Source: an uncultured Verrucomicrobiota bacterium
Lineage (GTDB): Bacteria; Verrucomicrobiota; Kiritimatiellia; RFP12; UBA1067
Length of the DNA stretch: 57,651 bases
Direction of reading: 5' to 3'
NCBI GenBank assembly: GCA_937901395.1
Contig: CALCDB010000017.1
Location: 1 to 57,651, forward strand
The translations under genes and the position numbers were made by a program. Below, one piece after another: positions 24,194 through 32,400 of this stretch (the stretch's first letter is position 1; each line of letters begins with the position of its first letter). The notes under the pieces are model-generated. The model did not search any database. It was not told where the DNA came from and saw nothing but the letters and a program-made list of their open reading frames with translations.

Positions 24194-26118
24194 GGGATGT
24201 TGCGTTTTCCTGTGATGACAATGGGGCGAAATTTCTTCGGGTAACGGTATGGTCGTTGTTAAGCCATTATCATGGATCCGAGCCGATTCGTATTAATGTG
24301 TTGGATGGCTTTGGCGGACATTCCGCGGAGAATCGCGAGAAGTTACGAGAGTTAGTGGCTAAGTTTTCCAATGCTTCTGTTCGACATATCAATGTTGAAG
24401 GCGCGGTTGAGCCGTATAAAGATTTGATAATGAATCGTGAACATTCACGGTGGAATATCTTTACTTGGACGCCGATATTCGCGCCGCAATTAATTGCAGA
24501 TTCAACAGGCAACATCGTTCACTTCGATATTGACATGCTTTTTAATGACGATGTTTCTGAGCTTTTCGAGCTTGATCTTGGGGATAATTTAATAGCGGCA
24601 GTAGCTGAATACGGGCGTGAAGATAAGGATGTAAGCAACGCGGTTTGGGGTAGAGGTATCTTGCCGCCAGAAGCAGAGCGTTACTTCAATACGGGAACAT
24701 TGGTTTTTAATGCGGAGAAATGTCGCGCTGAACGCACTTGGGAAAAGATACTTGCCTGGTATCGCGAGCATTACGATATCGCCGATCGAATTGAGCAAGA
24801 TGCATGGAACGCATTATATTGGCGTAGAACTCAGCTGCTACCGTTAAGGTGGAACTTCCATGATCGGTTAATCAAGAGCTATCCAAAATGGAATCTTGCG
24901 GAAAAGTATTGGCTCGGCAATCCACCGCGCGAATGCTTAGAGGCGGCGCTTAACCCAGCGGTTCTGCATTTTTGGGGACCGAAAAAACCATGGAAGGTAT
25001 CGCATCGGCCATATCGTTCGCTTTATCACGAGGCCATGCGAGCGGTGGGGATGATTCCCCCAAGAGAACCGCGATTGGCAATTTGGCATAACCTTGTAAA
25101 TCGTCGTAATTTGAACGCGATTGCCAAACGATTGAGATTCATCAATGACACGACTTTACAGCAGGCCTTTTTCAACCAAAGGGCAGTGCGCAAAAAAGTG
25201 AAGCGGTTATTGGCTTTGCCTTTTGAATGGCTTGGCATTTTGCTTGCGCTGGCGATAATAGTTCCTTTGCCGCATTGTCTTATGCTTAGGATATGCGATC
25301 TCATATCGTCCGTTTATCATGCATGTGATAGAAAAGGAAGAAAAATAGCGGCCATTAATCTCGCCTTGATAGCTCCGCGCCTAAGCGAGAAATCGGCGCG
25401 CCTCATAATTCGCCGAGCATATCGTAATATGACTCGTTCGGTAGGGCATGCATTTTGGACGTGTCTAAACGCGAGAAGACGAGTCGAGCGAGTTGGTGAG
25501 ATTAATGAAAAGATCAAGAATTTTCTTCTGGTCAACAAACCTGCGGTTACGGTATCAGCGCATCTCGGATGCTGGGAGATACTTTCGCAACTTGCATATC
25601 TCAATGGACATTCGATGATGTCGGTTGCCAAAGATATTGGCACGCCTGCGATGACGAAACTGCTAATGCGAGCTCGGCGTTCAATTGGACAAGAGATTGT
25701 ACATGCGGAAGGGGCGTTCAAGGCGCTGATGAATGGCATACGTGCTGGAAAGTCATTGGGGCTATTGGTCGATCAGCGAGTCTCTCCATCAGATGGAGGA
25801 ATATGGATTCGTTTCTTGTCGCGGCCGATGCCGGTATCTGCGGCGCCTGCTTTCTTTTCCGCCAAGACGAAAAGTCCAATAATCATTGCTTGGTCGCGTC
25901 CATTGAAGAATGGTAAGTATCGTTGTGAATACATCGCTTCGTATAGTCCTGAAGAATCGCGTGATATTTGGCTGCAGACGCAACGTTGCGCTTCAGACTT
26001 AGAGCGTGTAATCAAGCGGCATCCATCTTGTTGGATTCTTAACTATGATTATTTCTGCTATGCGCCGACTCCGAAAATGTTAGCAGAACTTGTCAATCGG
26101 GAGCTTGCGCATAAATGA
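24190..26118 (+). CDS. Fusion of a GT8 glycosyltransferase and an LpxL-type acyltransferase
   Basis: 642 residues. Residues 1-280 are a GT8 domain: FSCDDNGAKFLRVTVWSLL, HFDIDMLFNDD (DxD metal site), FNTGTLVFNAEK, QDAWNALYW, LHFWGPKKPWK. Residues 320-630 are a lipid A late acyltransferase: a hydrophobic anchor (FEWLGILLALAIIVPLPHC), AHLGCWEIL with the catalytic HxxxxE near 457, LLVDQRVSPSDGG, and a C-terminal region like LpxL/HtrB. Such domains are normally separate genes. A single chain could add a sugar and an acyl group to the same lipid A/core intermediate; that is inference. ATGA overlaps with both neighbours; no stop or frameshift inside. Confidence 0.8.
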   Translation: MRDVAFSCDDNGAKFLRVTVWSLLSHYHGSEPIRINVLDGFGGHSAENREKLRELVAKFSNASVRHINVEGAVEPYKDLIMNREHSRWNIFTWTPIFAPQLIADSTGNIVHFDIDMLFNDDVSELFELDLGDNLIAAVAEYGREDKDVSNAVWGRGILPPEAERYFNTGTLVFNAEKCRAERTWEKILAWYREHYDIADRIEQDAWNALYWRRTQLLPLRWNFHDRLIKSYPKWNLAEKYWLGNPPRECLEAALNPAVLHFWGPKKPWKVSHRPYRSLYHEAMRAVGMIPPREPRLAIWHNLVNRRNLNAIAKRLRFINDTTLQQAFFNQRAVRKKVKRLLALPFEWLGILLALAIIVPLPHCLMLRICDLISSVYHACDRKGRKIAAINLALIAPRLSEKSARLIIRRAYRNMTRSVGHAFWTCLNARRRVERVGEINEKIKNFLLVNKPAVTVSAHLGCWEILSQLAYLNGHSMMSVAKDIGTPAMTKLLMRARRSIGQEIVHAEGAFKALMNGIRAGKSLGLLVDQRVSPSDGGIWIRFLSRPMPVSAAPAFFSAKTKSPIIIAWSRPLKNGKYRCEYIASYSPEESRDIWLQTQRCASDLERVIKRHPSCWILNYDYFCYAPTPKMLAELVNRELAHK

Positions 26119-26819
26119 GAACTTTTGTAATCAACTTGAATCGTAACCCCGAGCGATTAGAATTCATGCGTTCGCAATTGACGCGATTGGGGATTGACTT
26201 CGAGCGGTTCCCCGCGATTTACGGGAAAGAGCTTTCACCGGAGATTCGTGCGCGTGATTTTGCCAAGAAGCGTTCGTTAATCGCGGCCAAGAAGCGGCTT
26301 AGTGACGCGGAAATTGGAGTGGCGTTATCGCATCTTGGTTGTTATAAGCGCATGATAGAAGCGAAAACACCGTACGCGTTAATTCTTGAAGATGATGTTG
26401 TTATTGCAGAAGAAATACATGAAACTCTTTCAAGGGTAACGAAATTCTTAAATTGTGACGAACCTCAGGTAGTGGTTCTTTCTGGATATGGCGTTGAAAA
26501 CGCCGAAAGACTTGCTCCGCAAATTCGTGAAGAGTCGTCAATATGGTGTGCTGATGCATACTGCCTTAATCTCAAGGCGGCGCAGTTGATATACGATGCG
26601 AACTATCCAGTAAGGACCGTTGCGGATTCTTTCAAGCGGTGGAGAAGATTTTATGGGCTAAAGTTGTATCGTGCGCTTCCCGCTACAGCGAGGCAAGATG
26701 ATGTACGTTTCGGCAGTGAGAATTTGGTGTTGCCCAAATCGAATTGGCTTGTTCGAAATTTGCTATGGCTCATCGACCGCGTGCTAATCGCGCTTGAAGG
26801 CGGCAAGCATAGCGTTTAA
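26115..26819 (+). CDS. Glycosyltransferase family 25 (LPS biosynthesis)
   Basis: 234 residues. The family opening FVINLNRNPERLEFM, then ALSHLGCYKRMIE and LILEDDVVI with the metal-binding acidic cluster. GT25 enzymes add galactose or glucose to lipooligosaccharide core in Gram-negatives. ATGA overlap with the GT8-acyltransferase fusion. Its last 50 bases overlap the 3' end of the convergent GT8 gene on the other strand. Confidence 0.85.
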   Translation: MRTFVINLNRNPERLEFMRSQLTRLGIDFERFPAIYGKELSPEIRARDFAKKRSLIAAKKRLSDAEIGVALSHLGCYKRMIEAKTPYALILEDDVVIAEEIHETLSRVTKFLNCDEPQVVVLSGYGVENAERLAPQIREESSIWCADAYCLNLKAAQLIYDANYPVRTVADSFKRWRRFYGLKLYRALPATARQDDVRFGSENLVLPKSNWLVRNLLWLIDRVLIALEGGKHSV

Positions 26820-27753
26820 GTAGCCAATGATACGCATCGAAGAATGCGCCCTCAATTGTTTTTAGCGGAGTCTCGCAGGGTAGGCGTTTCTTTATTAGCC
26901 CCAATTTGCGTAGGGTTGCACGATATTCAAGGCGTTCTGGACGATGTGTATAGTTCCATGGTTTGAAGCGGCCCATAAAATGGACGATACACGGATCGAT
27001 TGTAGCATCAATTACATCTTTAGGACGGTGCGAGAGCCAATTGTCGGCGAAGATATCGCGCTTAGGAAGTTGTTCGAGCCAAGTATCGCTATAATTCCAC
27101 TTAAGAGGCAAGCGTAAGGTTTTTGCGCCTAAGGTTACATTCTGCAAATCTTGATCGACGCCATAGAATTTCTGTTTATACTTGTCATAGAGCTCTGGTA
27201 TACGTTCGGCGATATGTTCGCGGCGATACATATCAGCATTCACGACCATTGTGCCATTGTTGAAGTATACGCCGGCTGCTTTTGGCCATTCACAATCTTC
27301 CAAAGCGGCGCGCATTTCTCGCGGACATTCATTGACCGCAGCGGCGATATATCCCATTCCAGCAAGATCAAGCGAGTAGAGCTCCTCTAGATCCTTGCGA
27401 ATGAACATATCCACATCAAGGTATACGACATTCCCCGTGATTTCTGGTAAGAGCTCGGTAAAGAGCGGGAAAGCCCATACGAGCGGGGGCCACTTACTTT
27501 CAGAACAGAGTTCATTCTGATGGCGCTTGAAAATTGGGCTGAAGTCGTGGAATTCGACTTTAGCGAATGGATATCGGGAAACGATTGCTTCAATGCGCTC
27601 ATTTAGCCGCGCATTAATGAACTCGGTATTTGTGGCAATATGAATAGTGAGCGGCTTATCGGCGTTACTATGAACCAACAGAGAATCAATCACCACGCAA
27701 AGTGGGGTAATGAAGTTCGGCTCGCAATTGAAGAATACTTGGCGTTCATTCAT
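26770..27753 (-). CDS. Glycosyltransferase family 8
   Basis: 327 residues. VFFNCEPNFITPLCVVIDSLLVHS at the N terminus, NVVYLDVDMFIRKDLEELY with the DxD metal site, YFNNGTMVVNADMYRR, YGVDQDLQNVTL, and IVHFMGRFKPWNYTHRPE near the C terminus (the HFxGxxKPW motif). Similar in layout to the GT8 half of the 24190 fusion, so duplication is possible. Transcribed towards the plus-strand cluster, behind tRNA-Pro. Probably decorates the same glycan. Confidence 0.85.
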   Translation of the reverse strand: MNERQVFFNCEPNFITPLCVVIDSLLVHSNADKPLTIHIATNTEFINARLNERIEAIVSRYPFAKVEFHDFSPIFKRHQNELCSESKWPPLVWAFPLFTELLPEITGNVVYLDVDMFIRKDLEELYSLDLAGMGYIAAAVNECPREMRAALEDCEWPKAAGVYFNNGTMVVNADMYRREHIAERIPELYDKYKQKFYGVDQDLQNVTLGAKTLRLPLKWNYSDTWLEQLPKRDIFADNWLSHRPKDVIDATIDPCIVHFMGRFKPWNYTHRPERLEYRATLRKLGLIKKRLPCETPLKTIEGAFFDAYHWLLKRYACRLQARLARGR

Positions 27754-27765
27754 AAATCGTGAGAT

Positions 27766-27852
27766 TCACCGCTGATTAATAACCAAAGTATTCAACAATG
27801 ACTTAATTTCACGAAGAAGGGGGATGATGGTGTTGGCCAGTGCGTCAGTCAT
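27766..27852 (-). CDS. Possible 28-residue peptide between tRNA-Pro and GT8
   Basis: Minus-strand frame beginning MTDALANTII and ending LNTLVINQR, amphipathic and hydrophobic, with GAGAGAAAG some 7 nt upstream as a weak ribosome site. Its stop is 12 nt before the GT8 start. Only 28 codons, so it may be chance. Confidence 0.25.
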   Translation of the reverse strand: MTDALANTIIPLLREIKSLLNTLVINQR

Positions 27853-27872
27853 TTGAATCTTTCTCTCGAAAT

Positions 27873-27949
27873 TGGTCGGGGCGGCGGGATTTGAACCCAC
27901 GGCCTTCTGCGCCCAAGGCAGACGCGCTACCAGACTGCGCTACACCCCG
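27873..27949 (-). tRNA. tRNA-Pro(TGG)
   Basis: 77 nt including encoded CCA (27873-27875 on the plus strand read as TGG). Acceptor CGGGGTG pairs with CGCCCCG (one G-T pair), discriminator A. T arm GTGGG-TTCAAAT-CCCGC. Anticodon loop CTTGGGC gives anticodon TGG, reading CCN/CCA proline codons. Classic tRNA-Pro opening CGGGGTGTAGCGCAG. Confidence 0.96.
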
Positions 27950-27964
27950 ACTTAGATGGCGCGT

Positions 27965-27973
27965 ATTATATCA
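27965..27973 (-). promoter_or_regulatory. Extended -10 promoter of tRNA-Pro
   Basis: On the minus strand TGA-TATAAT (complement of 27965-27973), 15 nt before the first base of the tRNA. Same motif as for the protein genes, back to back with the plus-strand promoter at 28003. Confidence 0.65.
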
Positions 27974-28002
27974 AAAATTTTTGCATTTGTGCGAATATAA
28001 TT

Positions 28003-28011
28003 TGATATAAT
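28003..28011 (+). promoter_or_regulatory. Extended -10 promoter
   Basis: TGA-TATAAT; ATG at 28019, 7 nt downstream. An in-frame TTG at 28013 would give two extra residues but lies before the expected transcript start. Confidence 0.72.
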
Positions 28012-28018
28012 ATTGCTC

Positions 28019-29182
28019 ATGAATTTAAAAATGCTATTATCAATGGGGTTGGCATTATTGCCAATTTGTAACTTTGCGGCTTCGAAAGTTCGACTGGTCT
28101 ATGGTGAGAAATGGTCGAGAGCGGGGCGTGATGTAAAGAAGATGCTACAGTCTTCGGAATGGAAATCATTGGCGAGGAATAATTATCTCGTTGAGTTTGT
28201 TGATGACAGCGGGGATAAACCGCCTGAGGAAAACATCGGTTCGTTGAAGTTGCCGTGCATTTTCGTATTGGACGAAAAGGGGCATTGTTATTTTGTCTAT
28301 GAGAATGTGCCCTATAACATCTCGGCGGAAAGACTTTTCCGGACGATTGTCAAGGTTGACAAGAAGAAGGATGAGATCATAAAGGAATATGGAGCGAACA
28401 CGATAGATGGGTGCGGCAAGTTATTGTTTGCAATGGAGCGTTATGTGGGCGGGCCTAAACGCGTAATTGACAAGAACTTTTACGCAGATGTATTCGATAA
28501 GCTCAAGACGTTGGATCCTCAAGATGTCGAGGGCTGGCAGCGCCACTTCTTGATGGGGGACGGCATTGAAATCGTCACGAAGGCGAATGAATTTAGGGAG
28601 GATAAGGATTTTGCAGGCGGGGCGCAATATATTGAGAATCAGTTCAAGTTGCCGCATAAGCATCTGACGGTAGAACAACAACAATCTCTATTTATGGCGA
28701 AGTTCGCGCTTTATCGGGAAGATATGACGAAGCGTCAGGAAATGATAGAGCTATTAAAGAAGGTAGCGGAAAAGGACGAGTCGACCTTATGGGGAACTGC
28801 GGCGGTAGGATGGTTGAACATTTTCAAAGAACCTCCGCTTTCGGTATATTGGGGGTGGCGCAAGGGGGATTTTCCAACGGGAGCGTTTAAGGATAAAAAG
28901 CTCAAATATGGGGTTCAGCATGCTTTCCCCAAGGCAGGGACTTGGACGATTACCTTTCAGACAACGAGTGGCCCGAAGGTGGAGGTAAGCTCGCTTTCAC
29001 TATATTGCGGAGACGAAGAAATCGCGAAGATAAATCGTCCTCCATTTGAAGTGAAGATATCGAGAGCGCAGGCCGGCAAGGTTACGCATATGATGTTGAC
29101 TGGTCATTCAGGCGGAGATAACTCGACAGGCGTAATCAAAATCGAGCGCAATATGTTGCGGCCGCGTAAGAATATAAAATGA
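28019..29182 (+). CDS. Secreted thioredoxin-fold-like protein, paralogue of the 3063 gene
   Basis: 387 residues. Signal peptide MNLKMLLSMGLALLPICNFA. N-terminal domain with VRLVYGEKW and LKLPCIFVLDEKGHCYFVYE, matching the thioredoxin-like layout of the 3063 protein but again without a CxxC. Helical middle with DPQDVEGWQRHF. C-terminal beta-rich domain (GTWTITFQTTSGPKVEVSSL, GGDNSTGVIKIERN) that could be a carbohydrate-binding-type sandwich. Leaderless start; ATGA overlap with the antiporter gene. Function unknown. Confidence 0.55.
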   Translation: MNLKMLLSMGLALLPICNFAASKVRLVYGEKWSRAGRDVKKMLQSSEWKSLARNNYLVEFVDDSGDKPPEENIGSLKLPCIFVLDEKGHCYFVYENVPYNISAERLFRTIVKVDKKKDEIIKEYGANTIDGCGKLLFAMERYVGGPKRVIDKNFYADVFDKLKTLDPQDVEGWQRHFLMGDGIEIVTKANEFREDKDFAGGAQYIENQFKLPHKHLTVEQQQSLFMAKFALYREDMTKRQEMIELLKKVAEKDESTLWGTAAVGWLNIFKEPPLSVYWGWRKGDFPTGAFKDKKLKYGVQHAFPKAGTWTITFQTTSGPKVEVSSLSLYCGDEEIAKINRPPFEVKISRAQAGKVTHMMLTGHSGGDNSTGVIKIERNMLRPRKNIK

Positions 29183-31200
29183 GCGAGAGCGCGTTTTTCC
29201 AGGATTTGGCAATGTTGATGACTATCGCCGGCGCGGTGGCGGTAATCTTCGCTCGCTTAAGGTGGCCCAAGGTGCTTGGCTATATCTTGGTGGGCATTAT
29301 CATGAGTGAATACACATGGGGAGGAGGGTTTATCTCCAATGTGGAATCAGCGCGCACGATTGGTCAACTTGGCGTGGTATTTCTAATGTTTGGCATGGGG
29401 TTATCGTTCTCTTCGCGGGATATGGTAAAGATACGTGCGGTAGCGTTGCCAGCCGCGATTATCGATACGCTAATAATGATATGGCTTGGCTATATCATTG
29501 GCACGAAAGTAATGGGATGGGGAGCGGTGCCGTCTTTTTTCTTGGGCGTGGCAATATGCGATTCCGCTACCACGTTGCTCGCCAAGGTGATTGACGAGAT
29601 GAATTGGGGAAGCCGTCCATTCGCCAAATATGTATTGGGGACATCCATTTGCGAGGATATAATCTGCGTAGGCGCGATTGCGGTGGCGACTGGTTTTGCG
29701 AATGGCGGCGGGATGTCGGCAAGTTCGTTCTTCGCTTCCCTGGCGGGCTTAGGGGTTTTCTTTCTTACGGTATTGGTCGCCGGTTACATATTAGTTCCAA
29801 GATTGTTGCTTTCTGTATCTAAGCGCAATGATGATGAATCGCTGGTGCTGGCGTTATTGGGGTGTTGCTTTTTCGTTTCGTATATCGCATATCGTTTTAA
29901 TTATTCTCTGGCGTTGGGTGCATTCTTGGTTGGGTTGATAGGCGCGTCAAGCGATGTGCGCGATAAGCTCGCACGTTTGGTGGAGCCGCTCAAATCGATG
30001 TTTGCGGCGGTGTTCTTCGTGTCCATTGGTCTATTGGTCAATCCCATTGAGCTATGGCAGAATCTGCCTATGATATTGTTGCTTTCGGTGGTTGTGATTA
30101 TCGGCAAGGCATTTAATAATTTCATGGCGGCGATATTTTCCGGCATCGATATTAAGACCTCGGTTCAGATGGCCTTTTCATTGGCGCAGATTGGAGAATT
30201 CGCCTTCATGGTGGCGATTCTGTATGCGGATCTTTCGGAAGACGGAGGGGGCGATATGTTCCCAATTGCGATTGGTGTATCGTTATTGACCACGTTGCTG
30301 AATCCCTTCATGATACGTATCTCTGATAGAGTGGGGAATTTCGCGGAGCGCAAGGCGCCGGAGAAAGTTAAGAAGTGGCTTAATTCATATCATATCTGGC
30401 TTGAGAAACTTATGGTTTCAGCTGATCGCCGTGAGTTCATACGACTGAAGAACTTTGCACTCAAGTTGGGGATATATGCGATATTGATATTGTCGACATC
30501 GGTAGTGTGTTCGATATTATATCGTTTCGACTACACGAGATTCTCCAGTTTCTTCGAACGGTATGATCGGCTATTCTTCTTCGTGATTGCGAATGTGTTT
30601 TCGATTGCCATGTTACCGATGATCGTGTTTGCCGCGAGAGGCTTGGGCGATGAGGTAGCGGTGTTGTTGTCTGGAGATGGTAACAACAAGTGGCAAATGT
30701 CGGTTCGCCAATTGATAAGACTATTCATACTATGCGCGGTGATGGTGTTGTTCTTTTTCGAATGGGCGCTACTTAATGTGGCGACCTTCCCGGGGGAAAG
30801 GCATCTATTTTTGATAGTGCTTGCGATAATCATTGGCATCGGACTCGTGGGCTGGCGATTCTTTCTCAAGGCTGGCAGAAGGGCGACGCAACGATTTAAT
30901 GATGCCTTGAGCGCCGAGGAGCGTCGCGAAGGGTTCAAGAAGATGATGACGATTACGATTCCGGAAGGGACGTTGAACGAACTCAAGTTGGGCGCAAATT
31001 CTCCGGCGATTGGCGGCAATGTGGTTACGCTCAATATTCGCGCGAAGACTGGCGCTTCCATCGTTTCGGTTATTCGTGGCGGCAAGGCGTTTAGGAACAT
31101 TGGACCAGATTGGGAATTTCAGATTGGGGATGTGTTGGTAGCGATTGGAGACGCCCATGAAATCGCCGCGCTTAAGGATCTATTGGGGGTGATGGTATGA
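29179..31200 (+). CDS. CPA2-family monovalent cation:proton antiporter with TrkA-C domain
   Basis: 673 residues. About 11-12 membrane segments of the Na/H exchanger fold (VLGYILVGIIMSEY, TIGQLGVVFLMFGMGLSFS, AICDSATTLLAKVI, GTSICEDIICVG, YSLALGAFLVGLIGAS). A further block of four hydrophobic segments follows at 430-560, and then a C-terminal TrkA-C-like domain (NIRAKTGASIVSVIRGGKAF, FQIGDVLVAIGD). KefB/KefC relatives have a TrkA-N domain instead; it is absent here. Probably K+ or Na+ efflux in pH or osmotic control. ATGA overlaps with both neighbours. Confidence 0.85.
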   Translation: MSESAFFQDLAMLMTIAGAVAVIFARLRWPKVLGYILVGIIMSEYTWGGGFISNVESARTIGQLGVVFLMFGMGLSFSSRDMVKIRAVALPAAIIDTLIMIWLGYIIGTKVMGWGAVPSFFLGVAICDSATTLLAKVIDEMNWGSRPFAKYVLGTSICEDIICVGAIAVATGFANGGGMSASSFFASLAGLGVFFLTVLVAGYILVPRLLLSVSKRNDDESLVLALLGCCFFVSYIAYRFNYSLALGAFLVGLIGASSDVRDKLARLVEPLKSMFAAVFFVSIGLLVNPIELWQNLPMILLLSVVVIIGKAFNNFMAAIFSGIDIKTSVQMAFSLAQIGEFAFMVAILYADLSEDGGGDMFPIAIGVSLLTTLLNPFMIRISDRVGNFAERKAPEKVKKWLNSYHIWLEKLMVSADRREFIRLKNFALKLGIYAILILSTSVVCSILYRFDYTRFSSFFERYDRLFFFVIANVFSIAMLPMIVFAARGLGDEVAVLLSGDGNNKWQMSVRQLIRLFILCAVMVLFFFEWALLNVATFPGERHLFLIVLAIIIGIGLVGWRFFLKAGRRATQRFNDALSAEERREGFKKMMTITIPEGTLNELKLGANSPAIGGNVVTLNIRAKTGASIVSVIRGGKAFRNIGPDWEFQIGDVLVAIGDAHEIAALKDLLGVMV

Positions 31201-31883
31201 TTCGCAAATCGTTGCTTGGCGTAGTCATAGTAATTCTATTGGGGCTCACGATATGGGGCGAGGTGTATTTGCGCGGCAAGCGAGCCGAGGCGGCGCCAGC
31301 GCTGATGGAAGGGACCTTGGCGACGATAGGCGGGTTGCGGAGTATCGCGGCGGAGATCGTGTGGTTTCGTGCGGATCGTCTGCAAGAGGAAGGGCGATAT
31401 GTGGAATTGGCGCAACTATCCAACATGCTGACATTCTTGGAGCCGCACACTCCGGAAGTGTGGAGCCATACCGCTTGGAATCTTGCATATAATGTTTCCA
31501 TAATGATGCCGACGGAGGAGGATCGTTGGCGCTGGGTAGAGGCTGCCATTCGCCTATTGCGGGATAGCGGATTGAAGCTCAACCCGAATTCTCCCGAGAT
31601 TTGTCGAGAATTGGCATGGCTATTCGAGATAAAGATTGGCACGGATGTGGATGCAGCGGCGCATGTCTATCGGGAAAAATGGCGTGCGATCGTGGAAGAC
31701 GTAAAGGCGCGGGGAGCGTGGGAGGAATTGGCGATGAAGCCGTATTTAATGTTGGAAATTGAACGTGATACCGGGTTTACGGATTGGGGAGATCCGCAAA
31801 TGTCGGCGATATATTTCGCAAGAATCGGGAAGTGCAGGGATATCGAAGCGTTGGCGGAGAGAATTTACAGGCGGAATCACTAA
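31197..31883 (+). CDS. Membrane-anchored TPR-like protein
   Basis: 228 residues. One N-terminal transmembrane helix (LLGVVIVILLGLTIWGEVYL) and a helical-repeat body with TPR-like spacing (AEIVWFRADRLQEEGRYVE, TPEVWSHTAWNLAYNVS, NPNSPEICRELAWLFEIK). ATGA overlap with the antiporter gene, and 13 nt before the next promoter. No named family recognised; likely a scaffold in the periplasm. Confidence 0.5.
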   Translation: MIRKSLLGVVIVILLGLTIWGEVYLRGKRAEAAPALMEGTLATIGGLRSIAAEIVWFRADRLQEEGRYVELAQLSNMLTFLEPHTPEVWSHTAWNLAYNVSIMMPTEEDRWRWVEAAIRLLRDSGLKLNPNSPEICRELAWLFEIKIGTDVDAAAHVYREKWRAIVEDVKARGAWEELAMKPYLMLEIERDTGFTDWGDPQMSAIYFARIGKCRDIEALAERIYRRNH

Positions 31884-31895
31884 CTTCAAATTTTA

Positions 31896-31904
31896 TGATA
31901 TAAT
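31896..31904 (+). promoter_or_regulatory. Extended -10 promoter of the lptA-like gene
   Basis: TGA-TATAAT; ATG at 31914, 9 nt downstream, leaving a leader of about three bases at most. Confidence 0.7.
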
Positions 31905-31913
31905 AAGGATACT

Positions 31914-32396
31914 ATGAACTTGATATTGGCGACAATGTTGGCGACCGCTACGACGGTAGGCAGTACCGCGAAGATAACCGCGCAGACTACTTATTATGAT
32001 CGCAAGGAGGGCATCGCTTCGTTCAATGGCGGAGTTACCGTCGATGACGAACAGTATCAGCTCCACGCGGATCGCGCGTATGTATTCATGGATGAAAGCA
32101 ATGAGTTGAAACGAATTGTGGCGTTTGGCGATGTTGCGGTAACGAACGGCACTAAGCGCGCGTATGGCGGCAAGGTTTCGTATTATCGCGACCCGGGAAT
32201 GGTAGTCTTGTATGCGCCTGAAAAAGGCGTGGCGGAAGTGCGTGACGAAAAACCAGAAGGCGCGCAAGTAGTGCGAGGAAGAAAGATCAAGTTCTGGACG
32301 AATACCGAACAGGTGGAGGTGTTGGAGGCGGAGTTGTCAGCGCCAGTAACGGCGAGAGAACTCGGTATCGGCGATAAGTTGAGCATAGGGAAGTAA
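31914..32396 (+). CDS. lptA: LptA/OstA-like LPS transport protein
   Basis: 160 residues. Weak signal peptide (MNLILATMLATATTVGS), then an OstA-like beta-jelly-roll pattern: TTYYDRKEGIASFNGGVTVDDEQYQLHADRAYVF reads as in LptA, which forms the periplasmic bridge carrying LPS from LptC to LptD. GDVAVTNGTKRAYGGKVSYY and IKFWTNTEQVEVL continue the repeats. Length fits LptA. LptB and LptC are not next to it. Its stop is four bases before topA. Confidence 0.75.
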   Translation: MNLILATMLATATTVGSTAKITAQTTYYDRKEGIASFNGGVTVDDEQYQLHADRAYVFMDESNELKRIVAFGDVAVTNGTKRAYGGKVSYYRDPGMVVLYAPEKGVAEVRDEKPEGAQVVRGRKIKFWTNTEQVEVLEAELSAPVTARELGIGDKLSIGK

Positions 32397-32400
32397 AGTG

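Noticed and set aside
27873..27949. tRNA-Pro as an integration site
   Set aside because: No duplicated tRNA 3' end and no integrase or foreign genes next to it.
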